This document shows, in pieces, positions 17,788 through 25,670 of a stretch of DNA of 64,000 nt. The notes below the pieces were generated by a model. That model saw only the letters and a list, made by a program, of their open reading frames with translations. It searched no databases and was not told the DNA's origin. Source of the DNA: Streptomyces bauhiniae (GTDB taxonomy: Bacteria; Actinomycetota; Actinomycetes; Streptomycetales; Streptomycetaceae). The stretch lies in the NCBI RefSeq assembly GCF_004784475.1, contig NZ_SRRT01000002.1:434001-498000 (forward strand). Reading direction: 5' to 3'. The first letter of the stretch is position 1, and every line of letters starts with the position of its first letter. A program made the translations under genes and the position numbers.

Positions 17788-20312
17788 GTACCCATCCCCC
17801 GGCGCCGGCCACTGGTCCGGCGCCGTCCGGCGTTGCCTCCGGGCCCCCTGGCCCCTCCGCTCACCCCGAGGCACCGCATGCCAGACTCCTCCCCGGCCGG
17901 GTCGGCGGACCGCCGCGCTGGTGGGACTGGGCGCTGGCGCTCGACCCCGGGCTCGGCCGGCTCCAGACCGGCTGGCGCGTCCTGCTGTCGATGATCACTT
18001 CCCTGACCGTGGGCTACGGGCTCTCCCGCGCCCTCGGCCTGCCGGCCGTGCTCGGTATGACGGTCGGCGGCGTGCTGGGCCTGGTGAGCGCCTTCCTCAT
18101 CGCCGAGAACACCCGCGGCAGGCTGGCAAGGGCGCTGCTCTGGCTGCCGGTGCCGTTCTCCGCCGCGCTGCCGGTGAGTGCCGCCGTACGGCCGTACCGG
18201 GTGGCATCCATGTGTCTGCTCGTCGTCGGCCTGGTCCTGGTGATGGTGTTGGCGCGCTTCGGCCCGCTGGGGCTGCTCTCCGGGACGCTGATCTTCGTCG
18301 CGCTGCTGGTCGGGGAGATGATCCCGCTGCCGCTGGCGCAATGCGGCGACCTCTTCGGCGTAGCGGTCGGGACGGCGGTGGCCCTGCTGGCCGCCCGACT
18401 GCTGCTGTGCCCTCCGACGCCACGCGAGGATCTGCTACGCACCCAGCGGGCGTTCGTCGTCGAGGCGCGCCGCATCACCGGAGCGGCGGCCACCGCGCTG
18501 GAACCGGGCGCGGGACGGGCCGCCGCGCTCCGCCGGGTGCACCGGGCGCTGCGCGGACTCAACACCACCACACTGATCATCGACGGCCGGCTCGCACAGC
18601 CCGAGCTGGCGGCCGACCCGGAGGCGGCCGAACTGCTCCACCAGTACCTCTTCGACGCCGAACTCGCCCTGCACGGCATCGGCGAGGCCGTGACCGCGCT
18701 CGCCCGGCACGAGGTGCCGGACCCGCTGCGCCGGGCACTCGTCGAGGGGCTGGTCATCGCCCGCGACACACCGCTGGGGCGGGCCGACGCGCTGCGGCCG
18801 GTGGCCGTCCGCATCCGCGACCGGGTGGCGGACACGCCGGGCCTCACGGCGCAGGACGACGCGGTACGTGCACTGGCGCGACGGATCGGCGATCTGCTGG
18901 ACGCGCTCGCCGACTCCCTCGCCTCCTGGCTGCGGCTCGGCCGGCGCACCTCCACCTCGGGCGCGTCGGTGCCGTTCCAGCCCACGGTCGTGCTGGAGAA
19001 CGGACGTCCCGCAGGGACGGGTCCGGCCACCCAGCGGGTGGTGACCGCGCACGGCGGACGTGGGCTCCGCCGGATCGTCCCGGCGCTTCGGGCCCCGCTC
19101 CAGGCCGCGACGGCGGGCGCGATCACCCTGCCGATCGCCGTCGCCGTCAATCCGGGCCGCCACTACTGGGGCCTGGTCGGCGTGATGGTCGCCCTGCTCG
19201 GCACCAACACCACCCGCGAACGGCTGCGCAAGCTCGGCGACCGGGCGGCCGGCACCGTCGTCGGCGGCGTCCTCGGCGTCGCCCTGCTCAGGCTGATCGG
19301 TCCCGGCCACGTCCTGTGGACACTGCTGGTCATCGTGGCCGGCCTGTCCATCGGCGCGGCCTGCATGCAGCGCCGGTACGCCTACCTGGTCGTCGGCCTG
19401 GTGGCCGCGCTGGTGCAGGTGTACGGGCTCTTCACCCCATACGACGCCATGGAACGACTGCTCGTGGACCGGCTGGCCGACAATGTGCTGGGCATGCTGG
19501 TGGCCACCGTCTGTTGTCTGTTGATCCTGCCGGTCCCCACCCGGAAGGTCACGCGCGAGGCGGTGCACGGCTATCTGTCCGCCGTGGAGGAGCTGCTCGA
19601 CGGACTCGCCGAGCGCTGGCGCGACCCCACGGCAGCGGTCAGGCCGCGAGGCGCGGCCCGCGCGGTGGAGGCCGCGCTGCACCAGGTCGACAGCGCCTAC
19701 CGGCCGCTGGTCCGGATGCCGCGCGGGACGCGTGGCCGGTCCGCCGACACCGTACTGGGACTGCTCGGCACGGCGACGCGGCACGCCCGTTCACTGGCCG
19801 TGGCCCCGAGCCCGGCGTACGGCACCGGGCGGATCATGGAGGTGTTGACCTCCTCCCTGCGCGCCTTGGACCACCGGGTCACCACCGGCGAGCACGGCGG
19901 TACCTGGACCCGGGTCGGCCCGCTGGTCTCCGCACTGCGCCCGGCCGGCCACGCGCGCCCGGACCGGGCACTGTGCGAACTCGCTTCCCTGGACCAGGCG
20001 TTGGCCGCGTTCGCCCAGGAGAAGGGCATGACGGTGGTGGACGCGGTGGGTCCGGACACCCTGGTGACCGTTCGGGGCGCCGTACGGTGCCCTGAGCACG
20101 ACGACTGCGAGGTGTCGGTCACCGTGCTGGACGACCGGGGCACCCGGCGGGCGCAGGTGCGCTCGGCCGACGGTGGCTACACCGTAACCGGGCTGCCCCG
20201 GGGTGCGTACACGCTGATCGTGTCCTCCCCGGCGCACCCGCCCCGCGCGCAGAGCCTGCTGATCCGCCGCAGCGGACACGACGTGCGCCACGACATCACG
20301 GTCACGGGCTGA
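17784..20312 (+). CDS. FUSC family membrane protein with C-terminal carboxypeptidase-regulatory-like domain
   Basis: An 842-residue FUSC exporter. The first helix bundle (about 55-205: WRVLLSMITSLTVGYGLSRALGLPAVLGMTVGGVLGLVSAF...) and second bundle (about 430-595: LRAPLQAATAGAITLPIAVAVNPGRHYWGLVGVMVALLGTNTTRERLRKLGDRAAGTVVGGVLG) flank a helical cytosolic region. Residues about 755-842 form an Ala/Gly-turn beta domain (TVRGAVRCPEHDDCEVSVTVLDDRG...GGYTVTGLPRGAYTLIVSSP) of the carboxypeptidase-regulatory-like fold, unusual for the family. The start is a TTG overlapping the MarR stop; an internal GTG or ATG start cannot be excluded. Confidence 0.85.
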   Translation: MSTHPPAPATGPAPSGVASGPPGPSAHPEAPHARLLPGRVGGPPRWWDWALALDPGLGRLQTGWRVLLSMITSLTVGYGLSRALGLPAVLGMTVGGVLGLVSAFLIAENTRGRLARALLWLPVPFSAALPVSAAVRPYRVASMCLLVVGLVLVMVLARFGPLGLLSGTLIFVALLVGEMIPLPLAQCGDLFGVAVGTAVALLAARLLLCPPTPREDLLRTQRAFVVEARRITGAAATALEPGAGRAAALRRVHRALRGLNTTTLIIDGRLAQPELAADPEAAELLHQYLFDAELALHGIGEAVTALARHEVPDPLRRALVEGLVIARDTPLGRADALRPVAVRIRDRVADTPGLTAQDDAVRALARRIGDLLDALADSLASWLRLGRRTSTSGASVPFQPTVVLENGRPAGTGPATQRVVTAHGGRGLRRIVPALRAPLQAATAGAITLPIAVAVNPGRHYWGLVGVMVALLGTNTTRERLRKLGDRAAGTVVGGVLGVALLRLIGPGHVLWTLLVIVAGLSIGAACMQRRYAYLVVGLVAALVQVYGLFTPYDAMERLLVDRLADNVLGMLVATVCCLLILPVPTRKVTREAVHGYLSAVEELLDGLAERWRDPTAAVRPRGAARAVEAALHQVDSAYRPLVRMPRGTRGRSADTVLGLLGTATRHARSLAVAPSPAYGTGRIMEVLTSSLRALDHRVTTGEHGGTWTRVGPLVSALRPAGHARPDRALCELASLDQALAAFAQEKGMTVVDAVGPDTLVTVRGAVRCPEHDDCEVSVTVLDDRGTRRAQVRSADGGYTVTGLPRGAYTLIVSSPAHPPRAQSLLIRRSGHDVRHDITVTG

Positions 20313-20457
20313 ACGCCGTCAGGGAATAGGAGCACAGGTCGGCCGGGCCGAAGCGGGCCTCGGCCGGTCGGCCACGACTATATGATGCGTACTATTCCCG
20401 GTTCGGCCGGCCGGTGGAGCCCGCGGAGCCGAACACACGACGGCGAACGAGGTATCG
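20313..20457 (+). promoter_or_regulatory. Promoter region of GntR gene
   Basis: An AT-rich patch, TATATGATGCGTACTATT (20380-20397), with -10-like TATGAT, stands out in GC-rich flanks and is the only candidate promoter/operator before the GntR gene. A GC-rich palindromic CGGCCGGTCGGCC stretch precedes it. Confidence 0.4.
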
Positions 20458-21153
20458 ATGACCCGCGACCGCGACTCCAGGCGGCAGCAGCTCCCCGAGG
20501 AAGTGGCCAGCTACGTCCGGGAGAAGATCATCTCCGGCGAGGTCCGCCCCGGAGACTTCCTGCGCATGGAGCCCATCGCCGAAGCGGTCGGCGTCAGCAA
20601 CACCCCCGTACGGGAGGGCCTCCTCGCCCTGAGCAGCGAGGGGTTCATCGAACTCATCCCCCGCCGAGGCTTCGTCGTCGCCCCCTTCACCCAGCAGGAC
20701 GTACGGGACCTGTTCTGGGTCCAGGCACAGCTCGGCGGCGAGCTGGCGGCCCGCGCGGCGAAGAACATCACCCCCGAGCAGCTCGACGGACTCGAGGCGA
20801 TCGTCAAGCAGCAGGAGAAGGCCATCGCGGCGGACGACGAGGAAGGCATGGTCGAGTACGGCCATGCCTTCCACCGTCAGATCAACCTCGCCGCGGACTC
20901 GCACCGCCTGTCCCTGCTCCTGCGCTCGGTGGTGAAGCAGCTCCCCAACCGCTTCTACCTCTCGATCGAGGGCCGGGCGGCCGCCACCCGCGAGGAACAC
21001 CCGCTCATCCTCGAAGCTCTCCGCAGGCGCAGTTCCCGCATGGCCCGCTCCCTCATGGAACAGCACACCCTCGACAGCGCCGACCACCTGATCGAGACCC
21101 TCGAGGAACGCGGCGTCTGGAAGCGGGACGAGGAGGGCGAAGCGGCGTCCTGA
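20458..21153 (+). CDS. GntR family regulator, FadR/FCD subfamily
   Basis: A 231-residue regulator: N-terminal winged HTH (LPEEVASYVREKIISGEVRPGDFLRMEPIAEAVGVSNTPVREGLLALSSEGFIELIPRRGFVVAPF) and all-helical FCD effector domain (about 85-220) with the metal/ligand residues in GHAFHRQ and EEHPLILEAL. GAGG precedes the ATG. No gene on either side is an obvious target; the FUSC gene upstream is on the same strand and a scar lies downstream. Confidence 0.9.
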   Translation: MTRDRDSRRQQLPEEVASYVREKIISGEVRPGDFLRMEPIAEAVGVSNTPVREGLLALSSEGFIELIPRRGFVVAPFTQQDVRDLFWVQAQLGGELAARAAKNITPEQLDGLEAIVKQQEKAIAADDEEGMVEYGHAFHRQINLAADSHRLSLLLRSVVKQLPNRFYLSIEGRAAATREEHPLILEALRRRSSRMARSLMEQHTLDSADHLIETLEERGVWKRDEEGEAAS

Positions 21154-21242
21154 GCGACGCGGACCATCTGCTGCGGCTCCACCAAATCCTACAGTCGCCG
21201 CGACGCTTGAGGTGTTGTGCAGCGCGACCTGGAGGAACGGCA

Positions 21243-21377
21243 ATGCCCGCGTGGGTCTACCGTGACGCACCCAAACTTGGCCTGACACCCTACAAGTTCG
21301 GGCACGGCCACAGCTCCAAACTGCAATTCAAGATCTCAGAAGTACAGGCTTGGGCCCAGCAGCAGAGGCTCGGCTGA
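21243..21377 (+). pseudogene. Excisionase-type HTH protein, fragment
   Basis: The 44-residue frame MPAWVYRDAPKLGLTPYKFGHGHSSKLQFKISEVQAWAQQQRLG matches the recognition-helix and wing half of small MerR/Xis-like proteins of integrative elements (WVYR...LGL..YK.G.....F...EV.AW...QR). The first helix of the HTH is missing and upstream codons do not supply it. It points at the integrase gene tail to tail. It is probably a remnant of the same mobile element; translation of the fragment from the ATG (GGAGG 9 bases upstream) is possible. Confidence 0.55.
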
Positions 21378-21390
21378 AGCCCAATCCGCC

Positions 21391-21420
21391 GGGTCCTGAG
21401 CGCGAAAGCGCCCAGGACCC
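21391..21420. terminator. Terminator hairpin between excisionase-like and integrase remnants
   Basis: GGGTCCTG (21391-21398) pairs with CAGGACCC (21413-21420); inside, GCGC-GAAA-GCGC forms the apical stem-loop. The GAAA tetraloop makes it a stable bidirectional terminator. Confidence 0.6.
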
Positions 21421-21428
21421 TCTGCGTA

Positions 21429-22460
21429 TCAGGCAGCAAGTGCCATATCCAGCACTTCAGCGGCCCTACCAATCGATCCAGGCATGAGATGCCGGTAGGT
21501 CTTGAACGTGATGTCGAGGCTTTTGTGACCCATCCATTCGGCGACGTCCGTGATCGGGATGCCGTTGCTCAGGCAGTTCGATGCGAAGAAGTGACGGTTG
21601 CCGTAGAGAACCATCCCTGCCGGGATGTCCACCTCACCGGCGGCCCGGATTCGCTTCCACTGGTTGTCCATCGCCCAGTGCGGATACGGCTTGCTTGAAT
21701 CAGTGGGCTGACGCAGGAGATAGCCGTCGAACGTTCCGTGCTTCTCGGCGTACCACTCGATCGTCTCCCTGATCCGAGCGGGCAGGGGCACATCGCGATA
21801 CTCCCCCACCTTGCGATGCTTGAGCGGTCCGTAGCTCCTGGTCGACAGGATGACCTGTTCGCTGACCCGGTAGACGTCGTCGGCCACGAGGTTGTCGAGG
21901 TTCACCGCGGCCGCCTCGCCATTGCGCAGGCCGCAGCCGCTCATCAGGTCGACCATCAGCATGAAGGCGTCGTCCCCAGCCGTGCGTATCGCGCGGAGTT
22001 GATCGAGGGACGGGATGACGGCCCGCGCCGGGTCGTACTGCGGTGGCTTGACCCCTAGCAAGGGGTTGTCGGCGTAAATCCCCAGCCGGTGGGCGTCCAG
22101 GAGAATCGCGCGAAGCTTGTCGAAGGCGTTGGCCTGGGTCGCCAGCCCGGTCTTCAGCCGCTCCATGGTGCGGATGAAGTGGTCCACCACCTTGTGGTCG
22201 AAGGAGTTCATCCGCCGACTGCCGAGGGTCGGGTTGAGGTGGTGCTCCAAGAGCGAGTCCAGGTGCCGCACCGAGGCGACCGCTAGGTGCCGTTGGCCAG
22301 CCTTCCACTCCTCGGCGTACTCCTCGAAGCGCATCGTCCCGTACTTCTGGATGCGCTACCGGATTTTGTACTCGTGCGGGCACTTCGACCAACGAGACTC
22401 GGCGTGCTCGCAGTCCTTGAAGAAGGTGCCCATGCCGCGGGCGAGTTTCCGTACTGCCAT
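21429..22460 (-). pseudogene. Tyrosine recombinase (integrase), disrupted
   Basis: The intact C-terminal two thirds (from 22334: MRFEEYAEEWKAGQRHLAVAS) carry a core-binding domain and catalytic domain with GCGLRNGEA (Arg I), NRHFFASNC (box II), EWMGHKSLD (His) and FKTYRHLMPG (nucleophile Tyr). The normal N terminus, MAVRKLARGMGTFFKDCEHAESRWSKC..., is present in the same frame from ATG 22460, but after CPHEYKIR a TAG (22358-22356) interrupts it and the sequence resumes at RIQKYGTMRFEEY. Compared with related actinobacterial integrases about 40 residues are missing there. So a deletion and a stop have split the gene. The C-terminal part might still be translated from an internal start, but would lack the arm-binding domain. 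Confidence 0.8.
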
Positions 22461-22554
22461 GCTCTGCTGACTCCTCGGCGTCCGATGCTGACCTTTGCTG
22501 ACGCCCGAGGGTCCGCGATACCTCTGACCTGGGATAAACCGCCGATCACGTGGT

Positions 22555-22719
22555 ATGTGGTGGAACTTTGTGGGGCGTACGCAGGAGGACATCAGCCGGG
22601 CCCGGGAGGACTGGATGAAGGGTTCGCGATTTGGGGAGGTGAAGGGGTACGACGGGGACCGGCTGCTCGCACCTGAACTGCCGCCGGTGGCCCTGAAACC
22701 ACGGGGGCGGGTGCGCTGA
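22555..22719 (+). pseudogene. Pirin family protein, C-terminal fragment
   Basis: Fifty-four residues beginning MWWNFVGRTQEDISRAREDW and continuing MKGSRFGEVKGYDGDRLLAPELP match the conserved C-terminal end of bacterial pirins (MWWNFV.R...EI..AR..W). Homology stops abruptly at the first Met: the cupin domains are gone. It is truncated at a breakpoint near 22550, next to the integrase N-terminal remnant. Confidence 0.7.
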
Positions 22720-22756
22720 ACCGGCGGCTCCTGCAAGGTGTGACGCAGATGCCCGG

Positions 22757-22905
22757 TCAGCCGGCCGGCATGCCCCGCAGAACCGTATCCACGATGAGGG
22801 CGGCGTCGACCGTTCCCAGTGGTTCGTCGCTCCTGAGGGCTCGGGCATGGAGAGGTCCGACGATCATCTCGAAGATCACGCGTGAGTCCGAACTCCGAAG
22901 ATCTT
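22757..22905 (-). pseudogene. TetR family regulator, C-terminal fragment
   Basis: The minus-strand frame SRVIFEMIVGPLHARALRSDEPLGTVDAALIVDTVLRGMPAG ends in a normal stop at 22757 and matches the last two helices of TetR proteins (F..IVGPL..R.L...EPL......IVD.VLRG). Upstream codons do not give the rest of the protein, so the HTH half has been lost. Confidence 0.55.
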
Positions 22906-23125
22906 CTTCGTCGGCGCCACCGGCTACATCGGCTCGGTGGTCGCGGAGCGCCTGCGGGCGGACGGCCACGTACGGTCGACTTCTGGCTCAACTGCCGCGC
23001 CTCTGCCGACAAGGCCCGTACGGAGCTGGGCTGGCGGCCCGGCAGGCCCGGCGTGCTCGACACCCTCGCGCAGCTCCCCCAACCGCTCGATCTCGGGACC
23101 GCCTACCCCGAGCCCAAGCGCCAGA
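22898..23125 (+). pseudogene. NAD-dependent epimerase/dehydratase, internally deleted
   Basis: From 22898 the frame KIFFVGATGYIGSVVAERLRADGH is the Rossmann N terminus (GATGYIG) of an extended SDR. About 70 bases on, in another frame, SADKARTELGWRPGRPGVLDTLAQ is the C-terminal end of the same family (KAR.ELGW.P..P..L..L). The middle 200 or so residues are absent and the frames do not match, so this is a deletion derivative with no function. Confidence 0.65.
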
Positions 23126-23142
23126 CGGCGGCCTCCAACGTC

Positions 23143-23305
23143 TCGTTCCGGAGACCAGGGCGCCGTTCATCGCGCCGATGGCGGCGAGGGCCCCGTAGGC
23201 CACGTGCCCGGCGGCGAGGCCGATCGCGAGGGGCAGTGCCATGGCGACGGCGGCCCACGAGGCCGCCGCCCGGTTGACGGGCGGCGCGACCTGGGGGCGG
23301 AGATT
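23143..23305 (-). pseudogene. FUSC-like membrane protein, N-terminal fragment
   Basis: On the minus strand VNRAAASWAAVAMALPLAIGLAAGHVAYGALAAIGAMNGALVSGT resembles the first two helices of a FUSC/aromatic-acid exporter. It then runs directly into the antisense of the epimerase tail. Only this segment of the gene remains. Confidence 0.5.
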
Positions 23306-23391
23306 ACTTGTTGGACATAAGCGGACATTATCCGGCAAGACACAAGATACCGAGTCCCGTGGAGCTACCGGGGAGCGGGCGCGCCCGGAGG

Positions 23392-23407
23392 TAGCGTCCC
23401 GGCCATG
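23392..23407 (+). promoter_or_regulatory. Probable leaderless promoter of quinone oxidoreductase gene
   Basis: TAGCGT (23392-23397) lies seven bases before the ATG at 23405. The nearest purine-rich sequence, GGAGG, is 12 bases before the ATG and overlaps the -10 box, so a leaderless start is more likely. Confidence 0.45.
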
Positions 23408-24385
23408 CACGCGATCACGATGTCCGGACCCGGTGGTCCCGAGAAGCTGAACTGGACCGAGGTCCCCGATCCGGTGCCCGGCGAGGGCGAGGTCCTCGTC
23501 GAGGTGGCGGCCGCCGGCGTCAACCGCGCCGACATCATGCAGCGCCAGGGCGCCTACGACCCGCCACCCGGCGCCTCCCCCTACCTCGGCCTGGAGTGCT
23601 CCGGCACCATCGCCGCGCTCGGCCCCGGTGTCTCCGGCTGGTCGGTCGGCGACGAGGTGTGCGCCCTGCTCACCGGTGGCGGATACGCCGAGAAGGTCGC
23701 CGTACCGGCCGGGCAACTGCTCCCCGTGCCCAAGGGGATCACCCTGGTCCAGGCCGCCGCGCTGCCCGAGGTGACGTGCACGGTGTGGTCGAACGTCTTC
23801 ATGGTCGCCCGGCTGCGCGCCGGGGAAGTGCTCCTGGTGCAGGGCGGCTCCGGCGGCATCGGCACGATGGCGATCCAGGTGGCCAGGGCCCTCGGCGCCC
23901 GCGTCGCGGTGACCGCCGGCTCGAAGGCGAAGCTGGACTTCTGCGCCGGACTGGGCGCCGAGATCCTGATCGACTACCACACCCAGGACTTCGTCACCGA
24001 GATCAAGCGGGCCACCGACGGCAAGGGCGCGGACGTCATCCTCGACAACATGGGCGGCGGCGACTACCTGGACCGCAACGTCGCGGCCCTGGCCGTCGAC
24101 GGGCGCCTCGCGATCATCGGCCTCCAAGCCGGTACCAAGGGCGAACTGAACATCGCCGCCCTGCTGGTCAAGGAGGGAACCGTCACCGCGACCTCGCTGC
24201 GCTCCCGGCCGCTGAAGGAGAAGGCCGCCATCGTCGCCGGGGTACGCGAGCACCTCTGGCCGCTGATCGCCGAGGGCAAGGTCCGGCCCGTCATCGACGC
24301 CGAACTGCCCATGCGCGACGCCGCCCAGGCGCAACGGACCATGGACGAAAGCCACATCGGCAAGGTGCTGCTCACCACGCGGTAG
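23405..24385 (+). CDS. NAD(P)H:quinone oxidoreductase, zinc-free MDR type
   Basis: A 326-residue medium-chain reductase of the quinone oxidoreductase/PIG3 group. Seen: GVNRADIMQRQGAYDPPPGAS, LGLECSGTIAALGPGV, and the NADPH fold VLLVQGGSGGIGTMAIQVARALGA. Zinc ligands are absent, as expected for this subfamily. It reduces quinones or enones with NADPH. It stands alone, 54 bases upstream of the formate dehydrogenase start on the same strand, so co-transcription is possible. Confidence 0.9.
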   Translation: MHAITMSGPGGPEKLNWTEVPDPVPGEGEVLVEVAAAGVNRADIMQRQGAYDPPPGASPYLGLECSGTIAALGPGVSGWSVGDEVCALLTGGGYAEKVAVPAGQLLPVPKGITLVQAAALPEVTCTVWSNVFMVARLRAGEVLLVQGGSGGIGTMAIQVARALGARVAVTAGSKAKLDFCAGLGAEILIDYHTQDFVTEIKRATDGKGADVILDNMGGGDYLDRNVAALAVDGRLAIIGLQAGTKGELNIAALLVKEGTVTATSLRSRPLKEKAAIVAGVREHLWPLIAEGKVRPVIDAELPMRDAAQAQRTMDESHIGKVLLTTR

Positions 24386-24439
24386 GCCCAAGGCCCCCCA
24401 TCCCCCCTGAGTCACCCTCCTGAAGCGAAGGGTTTGCAG

Positions 24440-25600
24440 ATGTCGACGGTTCTGTGCGTGCTCTATCCCGACCCGCAGTCCGGCTATCCCCCGGTCTACG
24501 CACGTGACGAGATCCCGGACGTGCCCTGGTACCTGAACGGCCGCCAGGCTCCCCGCCCCCAGGGCCCTCTCGGCTTCAAGCCGGGTGAGCTGGTGGGCTG
24601 CGTCTCGGGCGAGCTGGGCCTGCGGGACTACGTCGAGGGGCTCGGTCACCGGTTCATCGTGACGAGCGACAAGGACGGCGAGCAGTCCGAGTTCGAGAAG
24701 TACCTGCCCGAGGCCGAGGTCGTCATCTCGCAGCCGTTCTGGCCCGCGTATCTGACCAAGGAGCGCATCGCCAAGGCGCCCAACCTGAAACTGGCGCTCA
24801 CCGCGGGCATCGGCTCCGACCACGTCGACCTGAAGGCAGCCGCCGAGGCGCACATCACCGTCGCCGAGGTCACTGGCTCGAACAGCGTCAGCGTGGCCGA
24901 GCACACCGTCATGATGGTGCTCTCGCAGGTCCGCAACTACCTTCCCGCACACGGCATCTCGACCAACGGCGTGTGGAACATCGCGGACTGCGTGGAACGC
25001 GGCTACGACGTCCAGGGGATGAAGTACGGCGCCGTCGGGGCCGGCCGGATCGGCCTGGCGGTGCTGCAGCGGCTCAAGCCCTTCGGCATGGAGTTGCACT
25101 ACCACCAGCGCCACCCGCTGGACGCGGAGACCGAGAAGGAACTCGGGCTGACCTACCACCCCGACCTGGAGTCGATGATCCGCGACATCGACGTCGTCAG
25201 CCTGCAGATCCCCCTGTACCCGTCCACCGAGAACATGCTGAACACCGAGGCGTTCAACATGATGAAGCGCGGGACCTACGTCATCAACTGTGGGCGCGCC
25301 AAGCTGGTCGACCGGGACGCGGTCGTGGACGCCCTGCGGTCCGGGCAGATCGCCGGCTACGCCGGGGACGTCTGGTTCCCCGAGCCCGCGCCGCTCGACC
25401 ACCCCTGGCGCACCATGCCGTTCAACGGCATGACACCCCACATCTCCGGTACGACACTCTCCGCGCAGGCCCGCTACGCCGCCGGCACCCTCGACATCCT
25501 GCAGTGCTACTTCGAGCGCCGCCCCGTGTGCGAGGAGTACCTGGTCGTGGACGGCGGGAACCTCGCGGGCGTGGGCGCCCAGTCCTACGAGTTGGGCTGA
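24440..25600 (+). CDS. fdh: Formate dehydrogenase, D-2-hydroxyacid dehydrogenase type, predicted NADP-preferring
   Basis: A 386-residue metal-free formate dehydrogenase (formate + NAD(P)+ to CO2 + NAD(P)H). Family residues: substrate loop PFWPAYLTKERI, catalytic Asn148 (TGSNSVSVAEH), dinucleotide motif GAVGAGRIG, Arg286 (NCGRAKL) and His334 (PHISGTTLSAQARYAAGT). At the end of beta-2 the NAD-type enzymes have Asp-Arg-His; here it is Gln223-Arg224-His225, the pattern known from the NADP-dependent Burkholderia stabilis enzyme. The residue usually paired with the catalytic His is Gln; here it is Glu315 (VWFPEPAP). ATG 24440 with GAAGGG upstream was preferred to an in-frame TTG two codons earlier. 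Confidence 0.93.
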   Translation: MSTVLCVLYPDPQSGYPPVYARDEIPDVPWYLNGRQAPRPQGPLGFKPGELVGCVSGELGLRDYVEGLGHRFIVTSDKDGEQSEFEKYLPEAEVVISQPFWPAYLTKERIAKAPNLKLALTAGIGSDHVDLKAAAEAHITVAEVTGSNSVSVAEHTVMMVLSQVRNYLPAHGISTNGVWNIADCVERGYDVQGMKYGAVGAGRIGLAVLQRLKPFGMELHYHQRHPLDAETEKELGLTYHPDLESMIRDIDVVSLQIPLYPSTENMLNTEAFNMMKRGTYVINCGRAKLVDRDAVVDALRSGQIAGYAGDVWFPEPAPLDHPWRTMPFNGMTPHISGTTLSAQARYAAGTLDILQCYFERRPVCEEYLVVDGGNLAGVGAQSYELG

Positions 25601-25670
25601 TCAGCCGCCGCGCGCGAGAGAGCGTCGTGCGCGGGCGGGATGGACTCGGCCGTGAGCCGTTGGAGGAATC

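Noticed and set aside
22988..25441. An 817-codon open frame opposite the quinone oxidoreductase and formate dehydrogenase
   Set aside because: It is the antisense shadow of two well-conserved genes with normal codon bias; only its end contains a real fragment (FUSC-like, 23143-23305).
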